This document shows, piece by piece, positions 43,659-52,747 of a DNA stretch of 55,432 bases. The stretch is from assembly GCA_030523275.1 (NCBI GenBank), contig JAUNIX010000020.1, positions 1 through 55,432 of the forward strand. Reading direction: 5' to 3'. A model generated the notes under the pieces. That model did not search any database and was not told where the DNA came from. It was given only the letters and a program-made list of their open reading frames with translations. Each line of letters begins with the position of its first letter. Positions within the stretch are counted from its first letter, which is position 1. The stretch is from Lachnospiraceae bacterium (GTDB lineage Bacteria > Bacillota > Clostridia > Lachnospirales > Lachnospiraceae). A program made the position numbers and the translations under genes.

Positions 43659-44809
43659 AACAGGTAGCAGGATTAATTGGAACATATTCATCCGATGAAT
43701 TTGGCATCTGCTCTGCCTTATTTGAACTTGGCGGTATGGTTGTCATGCACGATGCATCGGGATGTAATTCAACTTATACGACTCATGATGAGCCACGTTG
43801 GTATGATATTGATAGTATGATTTTTATATCAGCGATTTCCGAGATGGAAGCAATCATGGGCGATGATGATAAATTGATCAATGATATTATTGAAACAGCA
43901 AATGATTTAAATCCGGCATTTATCGCAATCGTCGGAGCGCCGATTCCTTATATGATCGGAACTGATTTACCGGCAATTGCTTCGGTAATCGAACAAGAGA
44001 CTGGGGTTCCTTGTATGGGATTTCCCGCCAATGGTATGCAACATTATACCAAAGGGCTTTCGATGGCATTCGAACAGATAGTGCATCGTTTTTGTATTTC
44101 TGATGTGAAAAAAACAGAGCAATTATCCGTCAACATCATTGGGGCAACGCCACTTGACTTTAGTTTAAATGGAAGTGTTGATTCCATCAAAGATTGGATT
44201 TGTGAACACGATATGCAATCCGGTGTTTGTATGGCGATGGGAAGTTCCTTAGAGGAGATGAAAACGGCAGGAAAGGCACATGTCAACTTAGTTGTATCCT
44301 ATGGTGGATTGAAAGCGGCAAGAGTGCTTGAGGAAATGTTTGGCACGCCATATGTTGTCGGAATTCCATTTGGTGAAATATTTGCAGATAAATTAGCAAT
44401 TACAGTCAAAGAGGCAGCCAAAAGTGGCAAGAGCTTCGTTGGTTATCAAAAAAGTTCATATGACAAAAAGACAAATCAAACTCTAAAAATCATTGGTGAG
44501 AGTGTTTATAGTTCTTCCTTGGCATCGGCAATCGAACTGGAATATGGTATCGATATTCAGGTTTTATGTCCGTTAGATACAGAGGAAGGATTACTCCGGG
44601 AAGGGGATATTGTGACACCAGAGGAAGATGATCTTCTTAATCTTTTATCAGATACACATGGGCTGATCGCAGATCCTATGTATCAGTCGATTTGTCCGGT
44701 AGATACGAAATTTTATCGGCTTCCGCATGAGGCATTTTCGGGAAGAATCTATGATTCTATGAATCCGAACTTGATCAACAGGAAGCTAAATCATATAGAA
44801 GAAATGTGA
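43655..44809 (+). CDS. Nitrogenase component 1-like protein, K-type, set 1
   Basis: A 384-aa, short member of the component 1 fold. The conserved N-terminal block is D33-A-S-G-C37 then DEPRW (45-49), identical in position to the set 2 partner. Where NifD/K have their third P-cluster cysteine, this protein reads GAPIPYMIGTD, without cysteine. C37 is therefore the main candidate cluster ligand from this subunit. It overlaps the D-type gene by ATGA, so equimolar synthesis is likely. A 33-bp gap separates it from the second triplet. Confidence 0.8.
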   Translation: MKQVAGLIGTYSSDEFGICSALFELGGMVVMHDASGCNSTYTTHDEPRWYDIDSMIFISAISEMEAIMGDDDKLINDIIETANDLNPAFIAIVGAPIPYMIGTDLPAIASVIEQETGVPCMGFPANGMQHYTKGLSMAFEQIVHRFCISDVKKTEQLSVNIIGATPLDFSLNGSVDSIKDWICEHDMQSGVCMAMGSSLEEMKTAGKAHVNLVVSYGGLKAARVLEEMFGTPYVVGIPFGEIFADKLAITVKEAAKSGKSFVGYQKSSYDKKTNQTLKIIGESVYSSSLASAIELEYGIDIQVLCPLDTEEGLLREGDIVTPEEDDLLNLLSDTHGLIADPMYQSICPVDTKFYRLPHEAFSGRIYDSMNPNLINRKLNHIEEM

Positions 44810-44842
44810 TCGAACAGATCAATAGATATGGAGGGATATAAC

Positions 44843-45595
44843 ATGTTAAAATTGGCGATTTATGGAAAGGGTGGAATTGGAAAGTCGACGACGACGAGTA
44901 ATCTGGCTGCAGCATTTGCAGTTCTAGGTAAAAAAGTAATCCAGATTGGCTGTGATCCCAAAGCGGATTCTACTATCAATCTTCTAAATGGAAATCCGGT
45001 AAAACCAGTCATGAATTATTTACGGGAATATGATGAAGAACCAGAGAAAATCGAACAGATTGCGAAAGAGGGATTTGGTGGAGTTCTATGTATTGAGACA
45101 GGAGGTCCGACACCGGGGCTTGGCTGTGCCGGAAGAGGAATTATTACAACGTTTAGCCTGTTAGAAGATTTAGAATTATTTGAAACTTATGAACCGGATG
45201 TTGTTCTATATGATGTTCTCGGTGATGTTGTCTGTGGCGGATTTGCCGCTCCAATCAGAGAAGGTTATGCAAGCGAAATTTTAATCGTAACTTCTGGTGA
45301 AAAAATGGCTTTATATGCAGCGAATAATATTAATAAAGCAGTCAATAATTTTGAGGATCGTGGGTATGCAACGGTCAAAGGGATTATTTTAAATCGCAGA
45401 AATGTAGAAAAGGAAAGAGAAAAGGTCGAGGAGTTTGCCAAAGAAAGTGGATTAGAGATTGTTGCGGACATTCCAAGAAGTCAGGATATTATACATTTTG
45501 AAGATCAAGGAAAAACGGTCATCGAAGGAGATCCGACACTTCCGATCAGTCAGACATATCTAGACCTTGCAAAACGTCTTTTGGAGGATGAATAA
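44843..45595 (+). CDS. NifH-like ATPase/[4Fe-4S] reductase, set 2
   Basis: A 250-aa second iron-protein homologue. P-loop GKGGIGKS (8-15), CDPKADST (37-44), C95 in GLGCAGRG and C131 in GDVVCGGF are intact. ATG 44843 has GGAGGG upstream; the in-frame ATG 44828 lies before that signal. Presence of its own H protein means the second D-K pair is probably served separately. The D-type gene starts directly at the base after its stop codon. Confidence 0.93.
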   Translation: MLKLAIYGKGGIGKSTTTSNLAAAFAVLGKKVIQIGCDPKADSTINLLNGNPVKPVMNYLREYDEEPEKIEQIAKEGFGGVLCIETGGPTPGLGCAGRGIITTFSLLEDLELFETYEPDVVLYDVLGDVVCGGFAAPIREGYASEILIVTSGEKMALYAANNINKAVNNFEDRGYATVKGIILNRRNVEKEREKVEEFAKESGLEIVADIPRSQDIIHFEDQGKTVIEGDPTLPISQTYLDLAKRLLEDE

Positions 45596-46894
45596 ATGAA
45601 ACAAGAAGTATATTATATTACCGCTGCCGAACTGGCGGCTCATGGCAAAGAAAATGTCCCGGATGAATTGCAATCTTCCAAACATTTGATTTACAGCTCT
45701 CCGGCAACGTTATCGTTTAACTCTCCAGGAGCACAGGGGTTTGGTGTAAAACGTGCAGGACTGGCAATCCCGGGTTCTGTTATGTTATTAGTTGCACCTG
45801 GCTGTTGTGGACGTAATACGACAATGCTCAGTGAACTAGGCGGCTATAGTGAACGATTCTTTTACTTATTGATGGATGATACGGATATTGTAACCGGAAG
45901 GCATTTGAATAAAATATCAAAAGCAGTCAAAGAAGTAGTTGATTCTCTTGAGAAGACACCAACGGCTGTCATGATCTGTATCACTTGTGTGGATGCCTTA
46001 CTGGGAACCGATATGGAACGAGTATGCCGAAAAGCAACGGATTTTGCAGGTGTACCAGTGCTTCCTTGTTATATGTATGCTTTGACAAGAGAAGGACGTG
46101 TGCCGCCGATGACAGCGGTTCGCAAAACGGTATATGCTTTGTTAGAACCGAGAAAGAAAAAATCGACCACGGTCAATATTTTGGGAGAATTTGCTCCATT
46201 TTGGGATGATTGTGAACTTTATGAAATTTTAAAAAATCTCGGTGTGAAGAAAATCAATGAAATTTCCCGCTGTCAAGATTTTGAAGAATATTTACAGATG
46301 GCAGAAGCGAATTTTAATCTGATTTTAAATCCGGAATGCCGTCTGGCAGCAGAGGATATCAAACGCAGGCTGGGAATTCCGGGAATTGAATTAACGAGAC
46401 TTTATCAAATTGATAAAATCCATAGACAGTATGAGCTTCTCGGTGGTGCGTTGGGAGTCGAGATTGACGATCAAAAATATTATGAGGAAGCATTAAACGT
46501 CGTAGAAGATTTTACAGAAAAATATCCAGAAACAACGTTTGCAATTGGCGAATGGTTAAATGCCAGTTCTTTTGAATTAGCATTGGCATTGCTTCGTTAT
46601 GGGCATAAAGTTTCTGAAATATATGGAACGATTACGAACGAGAACTTTATTTACATCAAAAAGATTGCTGAGTTAAGCCCGGAAACGAAGATTTATACGA
46701 ATCTTTCCCCAACGATGATTTATTATGATTGTAGCGAAGAAACTGCTGATATTACAATCGGTAAGGATGCCGAATACTACCATCCAGACAGTGTTAATGT
46801 TCCATGGAATCAGGAAAATCAACCGTTTGGATATTCTGGCTTAAAACATTTATTCGAAGAATTAACAGAAGCGATGGAAAGGAGAGTAAAATGA
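45596..46894 (+). CDS. Nitrogenase component 1-like protein, D-type, set 2
   Basis: A 432-aa component 1-fold protein, paralogue of the set 1 D-type protein. It opens with HLIYSSPATLSFNSPGAQGF, then PGCCGR (C70, C71), ICITCVDALLGTD (C128, C131), LPCYM (C158), DCELYEIL (C206) and RCQDFEEY (C226). GTD after the third cysteine resembles the IGDD of nitrogenase. Five cysteines coincide with set 1, more than a P-cluster half needs, so additional metal or thiol chemistry is possible. No CxxC tail. Overlaps the next gene by ATGA. Confidence 0.8.
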   Translation: MKQEVYYITAAELAAHGKENVPDELQSSKHLIYSSPATLSFNSPGAQGFGVKRAGLAIPGSVMLLVAPGCCGRNTTMLSELGGYSERFFYLLMDDTDIVTGRHLNKISKAVKEVVDSLEKTPTAVMICITCVDALLGTDMERVCRKATDFAGVPVLPCYMYALTREGRVPPMTAVRKTVYALLEPRKKKSTTVNILGEFAPFWDDCELYEILKNLGVKKINEISRCQDFEEYLQMAEANFNLILNPECRLAAEDIKRRLGIPGIELTRLYQIDKIHRQYELLGGALGVEIDDQKYYEEALNVVEDFTEKYPETTFAIGEWLNASSFELALALLRYGHKVSEIYGTITNENFIYIKKIAELSPETKIYTNLSPTMIYYDCSEETADITIGKDAEYYHPDSVNVPWNQENQPFGYSGLKHLFEELTEAMERRVK

Positions 46895-47937
46895 AAGGTT
46901 TATTAAAATATATTTCTCCTTTTGCTCCAGATCAATCTGGTGCAACTTCTGTCTTATATGACCTTGGAGGAATTACGGTAATCTGTGATGCTGGTGGATG
47001 TACTGGTAATATCTGTGGTTTTGATGAACCACGATGGTTTGTGCGAAAAAGTGCCCTTTTTAGTGCAGGTCTTCGTGATATGGATGCTATTTTAGGACGA
47101 GATGACCGTTTAATTGAAAAACTAAAAGATACTGCTCAAAAAGTGGATGCAAATTTTGCGGCAATCATTGGTACTCCAGTACCGGCTGTCATTGCAACCG
47201 ATTTTCGTGCTTTAAAAAGAATGGCAGAAAAACGCTGTGGGCTTCCAGTGATCACAGTGGAATGTACTGGTACAAGGTTGTATGACGAAGGAGAAGAAGA
47301 TACTTATTTGGAACTGTTTGATAAATTTACCGAAGATGATGCGAAAATAGAGGAAAAAGCAATTGGTGTAATCGGAACTACCCCGCTAAATCTCAGCAGT
47401 GTTTTTGCCGATAAGAAGATTCGTAAATTTTATCAGGAACAAGGATATGAACGTGTTTATTGTTATGGAATGGGTGATGGTCTTGACAGCATCAAAAAGG
47501 CAGGAAGCGTAGAAAAAAATGTTGTCATTGCACCATCAGGACTTGCCGTTGCGAAGAAATTACAAAAGCGTTTCGGTACTCCATATGAAGTGGCTTATCC
47601 GTTATTGACAGATGATATGAAGGAGCAACTTCATCAATTAGTAGGTAAGAAAGTATTAGTCATTCATCATCAGGTGGCAGCAAATGAAATTCGTCAGGAA
47701 ATTTTATCTGCAGGAGATGCCAACGTAATCTGTGGTACCTGGTTTATGAAAAAACCAGAGCTTGCAAATTCCGGTGATGTTCGTTTTAAAACAGAAGAGA
47801 AATTCGTAGAATATGTTGAACGAGAACAGTTTGATGTTATCATTGGAGATTCGCTTTTAAAACGTGCATTAAGAGAATATGAGGGTGAATATATCCCTCT
47901 GGCGCACTTTGCAGTATCGGGGGAATGTGAACAATGA
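46891..47937 (+). CDS. Nitrogenase component 1-like protein, K-type, set 2
   Basis: A 348-aa partner of the preceding protein. D33-A-G-G-C37 and DEPRW (45-49) match set 1 exactly in position; C32 and C42 are extra. GTPVPAVIATD replaces the third-cysteine region as in set 1. ATG 46891 overlaps the previous stop, with GGAGAG upstream; longer frames to 46804 would lie wholly inside the D-type gene. The hypF start overlaps its stop by ATGA, so hydrogenase-type cofactor genes are translationally coupled to the nitrogenase-like genes. Confidence 0.8.
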   Translation: MKGLLKYISPFAPDQSGATSVLYDLGGITVICDAGGCTGNICGFDEPRWFVRKSALFSAGLRDMDAILGRDDRLIEKLKDTAQKVDANFAAIIGTPVPAVIATDFRALKRMAEKRCGLPVITVECTGTRLYDEGEEDTYLELFDKFTEDDAKIEEKAIGVIGTTPLNLSSVFADKKIRKFYQEQGYERVYCYGMGDGLDSIKKAGSVEKNVVIAPSGLAVAKKLQKRFGTPYEVAYPLLTDDMKEQLHQLVGKKVLVIHHQVAANEIRQEILSAGDANVICGTWFMKKPELANSGDVRFKTEEKFVEYVEREQFDVIIGDSLLKRALREYEGEYIPLAHFAVSGECEQ

Positions 47938-50282
47938 CCATGAATCACGGAAAACAGACACAGATCATACGAGTGTATGGTATTGTACAAGGAGTCGGCT
48001 TCCGTCCATTTGTCAGTCGAATTGCAGATAAAGCCGGCGTAACCGGAAGTGTTGCGAATAAAGGATCTTATGTTGAAATATATGTAACTGGTACACAAGC
48101 ACAAAAAGAGAGCTTTATGGATGATTTAGAAAAACATCCGCCCGAACGATCAGCCGTATTAAAGATTGACGTATCAGATTGTCACTATATGGATTTTGCA
48201 TCTTTTGAAATTATTGAGAGTGAAAAAGAAGAAGGCGATATTTTTGTTTCCCCAGACATTGCGACATGTCCGAAATGCAAAAAGGAATTGTTTGATCCGG
48301 GCAATCGCCGCTATATGCATCCATTCATCAATTGTACCGCGTGTGGACCAAGACTTACGATTTTAGATTCGATGCCTTACGATCGGGTACGAACAAGTAT
48401 GGGCGAGTTTCCGATGTGTCCGCAATGTGAATACGAATATACGCATGCCGAAACAAGGCGTTATGATGCACAGCCGGTTTGTTGTAACGAATGTGGACCG
48501 GAAGTATATTTAATTGGACGAGAAGAACGTGGGCGCGAGGCAATCACGTACACGAGACAAGCAATTATCGATGGTAAGATTATTGCAATCAAAGGAATTG
48601 GTGGTTTCCACTTATGCTGTGATGCAACAAACGAAGAAGCCGTAGCAAGGCTTCGTACCTTAAAAAGACGTCCGGCAAAACCATTTGCAGTTATGATGAG
48701 AGATTTACAGACGGTCGAACGGGAATGTTTTATTCAGGAAGAAAGCAAAGAAGAATTAGACGGCCATCAAAAACCGATTATTTTGCTTCCAAGAAGAGAA
48801 AAGGGACAATTGGCCAAATCAGTTGCTCCTGACAATCCAAAGATTGGCGTCATGCTTCCGTATGCTCCTGTACAGATGTTATTATTTGACTATAATGATG
48901 GACTTACAATGACAACCGATTGTTTTGTTATGACAAGTGGTAATGTATCAGGTGCACCAATCTGTCGTACGGATGAGGATGCAATGAAAGAGTTGTCTTC
49001 TTTTTGTGATATTATTTTATCCCATAACCGTAAGATTCGATTACGGGCAGATGATTCGGTTATGGATTACTATGATGGAAAACCATATATGATTCGCCGT
49101 TCCAGAGGATATGCACCATTGCCATTTATGTTATCCAATGATTTTAAGGGACAGGTGTTGGCAGTTGGTGGAGAACTGAAAAATACATTTTGTATTGCGA
49201 AAAATCAATTATTTTATCCATCTCCATATGTTGGTGATATGGCGGATTTAAGAACAGTAACTGCTTTAGAAGAATCGATTCAGCGAATGGAAGAGTTACT
49301 AGAGACCAAACCAACCATCGTCGCCTGTGATATGCATCCAAAATACAATACAACGATGGTTGCGCAGGAACAAAACATCGAGATTCTTCCAGTGCAACAT
49401 CATTATGCACATATTGTTTCTTGTATGGCAGAAAATGATTATGATGACGAAGTGATTGGTGTATCTTTTGATGGCACTGGATATGGAATGGACGGTACAA
49501 TCTGGGGTGGAGAAATTTTACTTGCTTCCTATGATTCCTTTAAACGAATCGGAAGTATTCAGCCATTTTTACAGATTGGTGGAGATGCTTCTGCAAAAGA
49601 AGGCTGGCGTATCGCTGTTTCAATGATCAACGATCTGTATCCGAAAAAGGCTTCCAAGATAGTAGAAACGCTTGCCTTATGTGATGAAGCAACGAGGAAT
49701 GTTTATGCGCAAATGGCAAAACGAAAAGTCAATAGCGTGATTTCTACGAGTGCCGGAAGACTCTTTGATGCTGTCAGTGCCATTCTAGGTATTCGTCTTC
49801 GTTCTACATTTGAAGGAGAGGCTTCGACGACCTTAGAATTTGCAGCCGAACGATATGAGACGACCAAACATAGCCTGGAATTAGAAAAGGAAATAGAGAC
49901 ATGTTTGGCAGAATGGAACCAGCTTACCAATTTAGAAGAAAAGGAAGAAAGATTTTTGTTACCAACAAAAGATTTGGTAAAATTTATGATTGAAAAACGA
50001 TTAAGCAAACATTCTAATGAGCAATTGGCTTATTTCTTCCATGCGATATTGGCAAAACAGATTGTCGCAGCATGTAAAAAGGCTTCTTTCATCAGTGGAT
50101 GTAAAACCTGTGCTTTAAGTGGAGGTGTTTTTCAAAATCAGTTGTTATTAAAATTATGTGATCAGAGTCTTCAAAAAGAAGGCTTTCAAGTATTAAAACA
50201 TAGCTTATTGCCACCAAACGACGGCGGTATCGCTGTTGGGCAGGCGGTTGTAGCGATGAAATATATAAATCGAGATATTTAG
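47934..50282 (+). CDS. hypF: Carbamoyltransferase HypF
   Basis: A 782-aa HypF, which activates carbamoyl phosphate and transfers the carbamoyl group to HypE, the first step of cyanide ligand synthesis. Domains in order: acylphosphatase (RVYGIVQGVGFRPFV, about 13-95), paired zinc fingers (CPKC, CTAC, CPQC, CNEC, about 108-185), YrdC-like domain ending at SRGYAPLPF (about 395), and the Kae1-like carbamoyltransferase (HHYAHIVSCM, SFDGTGYGMDGTIWGGE, ALSGGVFQN). Full length and all motifs present. Starts within the stop codon of the K-type gene and is followed after 14 bp by hypC. Confidence 0.96.
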   Translation: MTMNHGKQTQIIRVYGIVQGVGFRPFVSRIADKAGVTGSVANKGSYVEIYVTGTQAQKESFMDDLEKHPPERSAVLKIDVSDCHYMDFASFEIIESEKEEGDIFVSPDIATCPKCKKELFDPGNRRYMHPFINCTACGPRLTILDSMPYDRVRTSMGEFPMCPQCEYEYTHAETRRYDAQPVCCNECGPEVYLIGREERGREAITYTRQAIIDGKIIAIKGIGGFHLCCDATNEEAVARLRTLKRRPAKPFAVMMRDLQTVERECFIQEESKEELDGHQKPIILLPRREKGQLAKSVAPDNPKIGVMLPYAPVQMLLFDYNDGLTMTTDCFVMTSGNVSGAPICRTDEDAMKELSSFCDIILSHNRKIRLRADDSVMDYYDGKPYMIRRSRGYAPLPFMLSNDFKGQVLAVGGELKNTFCIAKNQLFYPSPYVGDMADLRTVTALEESIQRMEELLETKPTIVACDMHPKYNTTMVAQEQNIEILPVQHHYAHIVSCMAENDYDDEVIGVSFDGTGYGMDGTIWGGEILLASYDSFKRIGSIQPFLQIGGDASAKEGWRIAVSMINDLYPKKASKIVETLALCDEATRNVYAQMAKRKVNSVISTSAGRLFDAVSAILGIRLRSTFEGEASTTLEFAAERYETTKHSLELEKEIETCLAEWNQLTNLEEKEERFLLPTKDLVKFMIEKRLSKHSNEQLAYFFHAILAKQIVAACKKASFISGCKTCALSGGVFQNQLLLKLCDQSLQKEGFQVLKHSLLPPNDGGIAVGQAVVAMKYINRDI

Positions 50283-50296
50283 GAGGATATGATTTT

Positions 50297-50503
50297 ATGT
50301 GTGTAGGTTTAGCAGCAAAAGTAGTTGGTGTAAAAAATGGTATGGCAGTTGTGGATGCTTCCGGAGCAAAGAGAAAAGTTTCAGCAGAATTGATTGAAGA
50401 GCTAGAACCAGGCGATTATGTCATGGTACACGCTGGAATTGCAATTGCTAAGATTACAGATGATGATGAGAGTGAAACAGATGATATTATGGAGATGTTA
50501 TAA
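50297..50503 (+). CDS. hypC: HypC/HybG/HupF-family chaperone
   Basis: A 68-aa HypC. The essential Cys2 is in MCVGLAAKVV; the OB-fold body has DASGAKRKVSAELIEEL and PGDYVMVHAGIAIAKI, standard for the family. HypC binds HypD and, in NiFe hydrogenase assembly, carries the Fe(CN)2CO unit to the large subunit precursor. No such subunit lies in this window. AGGAGGATAT precedes the ATG and the stop overlaps the hypD start by one base. Confidence 0.96.
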   Translation: MCVGLAAKVVGVKNGMAVVDASGAKRKVSAELIEELEPGDYVMVHAGIAIAKITDDDESETDDIMEML

Positions 50504-51549
50504 TGGCAGAAGCAAAGAAAACAGCAAAAGAAATTATAGAATCTTATGATGGACCAAAACTGCGGATCATGGAAGTGTGTGGTACCCATACCCATGAAAT
50601 TTTCCGTCTGGGAATCCGCAAGATTCTTCCAGAAAATATAGAATTAATTTCCGGACCTGGTTGTCCTGTCTGCGTGACACCAGTCGGGTTCATTGATGAA
50701 GCAGTGACATTAGCATTGGAATATCAGGCAACGATCTGTACTTTTGGTGATTTGATCCGTGTGCCAGGGACAAAAAAAAGTCTTGCCGATGCACGTGCGG
50801 AGGGGGCAAAGATTCAAGTTGTCTACACCCCACTTGATGCCGTCGATTATGCAACCGAACATCCAGAAGAACAAGTAGTATTTCTCGCGGTTGGATTTGA
50901 AACAACAACGCCATCTGCGTGTTTGTCAGTAAAGAATGCAAAAGAAGCAGGAATTTCAAACTTTTCTATTCTTGCAGCGAATAAAACAATGCCAAACGCT
51001 TATCAGGCTTTAAAGGGAAGTGCAGATGCCTTCCTTTATCCAGGACATGTCAATGCGATTACCGGCGAGGAAGAATGTAAGAAACTTGCAAGTGAAGGGG
51101 TATCGGGAGTCATTGCCGGGTTTACTGCTAAAGAGCTTTTAACAGCACTGGCTGTTATCATTGAGAAATCAAAGACTGGAGAACCATTTTTTGTCAATTG
51201 TTATCCACGTGTAGTAAGGGAAAATGGAAATCCGCCTGCTCAAAAAATCATTGCGGAGGTGATGGAAGCCTGTGATTCTGAATGGAGAGGACTTGGCGTT
51301 ATCCCGATGTCTGGTATGAAATTAAGAGATACTTATAAGGAATATGATGCCAGAATTAAGTTCCAATTGCCAAAAATGGAAGGAAAAGCAAATCCTGCCT
51401 GCCGCTGTGGTGAGGTTTTACAGGGAAAATGCAAACCATCGGATTGTAAAGTATTTGGCAAGGGATGTACACCACTTCATCCAATTGGAGCTTGTATGGT
51501 CTCCAATGAAGGTGCATGTTCTGCATATTATCAGTACGGAAATATTTAA
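50503..51549 (+). CDS. hypD: Fe-S scaffold protein HypD
   Basis: A 348-aa HypD, the scaffold on which iron receives two CN and one CO ligand. MEVCGTHTHEIF (C26), GPGCPVCVTP (C54, C57) and the C-terminal [4Fe-4S] set (CRCGEVLQGKCKPSDCKVFG then GCTPLHPIGACMVSNEGAC) are all intact. FGDLIRVPGT and AVGFETTTP are family landmarks. Full length. Followed after 88 bp by hypE, with a fresh AGGAGG there. Confidence 0.96.
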   Translation: MAEAKKTAKEIIESYDGPKLRIMEVCGTHTHEIFRLGIRKILPENIELISGPGCPVCVTPVGFIDEAVTLALEYQATICTFGDLIRVPGTKKSLADARAEGAKIQVVYTPLDAVDYATEHPEEQVVFLAVGFETTTPSACLSVKNAKEAGISNFSILAANKTMPNAYQALKGSADAFLYPGHVNAITGEEECKKLASEGVSGVIAGFTAKELLTALAVIIEKSKTGEPFFVNCYPRVVRENGNPPAQKIIAEVMEACDSEWRGLGVIPMSGMKLRDTYKEYDARIKFQLPKMEGKANPACRCGEVLQGKCKPSDCKVFGKGCTPLHPIGACMVSNEGACSAYYQYGNI

Positions 51550-51637
51550 GACAAAATTGACTGTTTAGAGTCACTCGATTTATGAAAGTTTTTTGGCTCT
51601 AAATGATTTCAAATAATTTCAGGAGGAACGACTTATT

Positions 51638-52639
51638 ATGGATAAAAAAGTAACACTTGCTCACGGTGCAGGTGGAAAACAGACATCAGAATTGATTGAA
51701 CAGGTTTTTAAAGCACATTTTTCAAATCCGGAATTTACAGCTGATGATGCGGCAATTTTAAATGTAGACGGCAAGATTGCGATGTCTACCGATGGATTTA
51801 TTGTCTCTCCATATGAATTTAATGGCGGAAACATTGGTAAATTGAGCATCTGTGGAACGGTAAATGATTTGGCGTGTATGGGTGCAAAACCATTGTATAT
51901 GACGTGTTCTTTCATTATCGAAGAAGGATTCTCGATGGATAAATTAGAGGAAATTGCTTCCTATATGGAAAAGACAGCAAAAGAAGCTGGTGTAAAAATC
52001 GTAGCCGGAGACACAAAAGTAGCTGGAAAAGGTCAAGTTGATAACGTCTTTATTACAACAACCGGGGTTGGTAAAGTCATGGAAGGTGTCAGCACTTCCG
52101 GAGCATTTGCAAAACCAGGAGATGCCATTATCGTTACAGGAGATATTGGACGTCATGGCTGTACAATCTTATTGGAAAGAGAAAATCTTGGCATTGAAGC
52201 AGATGTAAAGAGTGATTGTGCGCCATTATGGGGAACAGTGGAATCTATGTTAAATACAACAAAGGATATTCATGTTATTCGTGACGCGACTCGTGGTGGC
52301 GTTGGCACTGTATTGTATGAAATTGCAGCAGAAAGTAATGTCGGTGTAAAATTGGAGGCAGAGGCGATTCCGGTTAATGGAGCAGTCAAAGGTGTATGTG
52401 GTATGCTCGGTTTAGATCCACTCTATCTTGCGAATGAGGGTACGTTAGTTGTAATCGCACCGAAAGAAAAAGCAGAAGCTTTATTAGAGACTCTCCATCA
52501 GGGAAAATATTCAAAAAATGCGGCTATCATTGGTGAAATCACTGATACAATGCCAGGAAAAGTTGTTGTTACAACAGAGATTGGTGCAGAAACATTATTA
52601 CCACAGCCAGGTGGAGAATTATTGCCAAGAATTTGCTGA
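51638..52639 (+). CDS. hypE: Carbamoyl dehydratase HypE
   Basis: A 333-aa HypE, which dehydrates the thiocarbamate on its own C-terminal cysteine to thiocyanate, the cyanide donor. LAHGAGGKQTSELIEQVF opens it, DDAAIL and STDGFIVSP are the ATP/Mg region, and the terminal PRIC ends in the catalytic Cys333. Distinguished from SelD by this tail and by the absence of the SelD Cys/Sec loop. TCAGGAGG precedes the ATG. A strong terminator at 52705 closes the operon; hypA and hypB are absent. Confidence 0.96.
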   Translation: MDKKVTLAHGAGGKQTSELIEQVFKAHFSNPEFTADDAAILNVDGKIAMSTDGFIVSPYEFNGGNIGKLSICGTVNDLACMGAKPLYMTCSFIIEEGFSMDKLEEIASYMEKTAKEAGVKIVAGDTKVAGKGQVDNVFITTTGVGKVMEGVSTSGAFAKPGDAIIVTGDIGRHGCTILLERENLGIEADVKSDCAPLWGTVESMLNTTKDIHVIRDATRGGVGTVLYEIAAESNVGVKLEAEAIPVNGAVKGVCGMLGLDPLYLANEGTLVVIAPKEKAEALLETLHQGKYSKNAAIIGEITDTMPGKVVVTTEIGAETLLPQPGGELLPRIC

Positions 52640-52704
52640 TTTTGTGACATTTTTCTATTTGACAATTCAAAAAAAGTTGATTAAAATATTACTGATTGAG
52701 TGGC

Positions 52705-52747
52705 AAAAGCGTAAATCCAAATCATTTGGATTTACGCTTTTTTCTTT
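52705..52747 (+). terminator. Terminator of the nitrogenase-like/hyp operon
   Basis: AGCGTAAATCCAAA-TCA-TTTGGATTTACGCT with flanking A and T runs. A TTGACA-17-TAAAAT promoter candidate sits immediately before it (52659-52687). Confidence 0.92.

Noticed and set aside
41560..47937. True nitrogenase (nitrogen fixation) genes
   Set aside because: The H proteins are close to NifH but the D/K proteins are short, lack most P-cluster cysteines and the NifD/NifK landmarks, and no nifB, nifE or nifN is present. Nitrogen fixation cannot be claimed.
41560..47937. CfbCD (F430) or chlorophyll-type DPOR assignment
   Set aside because: There are two complete H-D-K triplets and no tetrapyrrole biosynthesis gene; the neighbours are hyp genes, and the sequence blocks (DEPRW, GxPxP) are not ones I know from those enzymes.
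51638..52639. SelD (selenophosphate synthetase) instead of HypE
   Set aside because: The C-terminal PRIC, the N-terminus and the hypFCD neighbours identify HypE.
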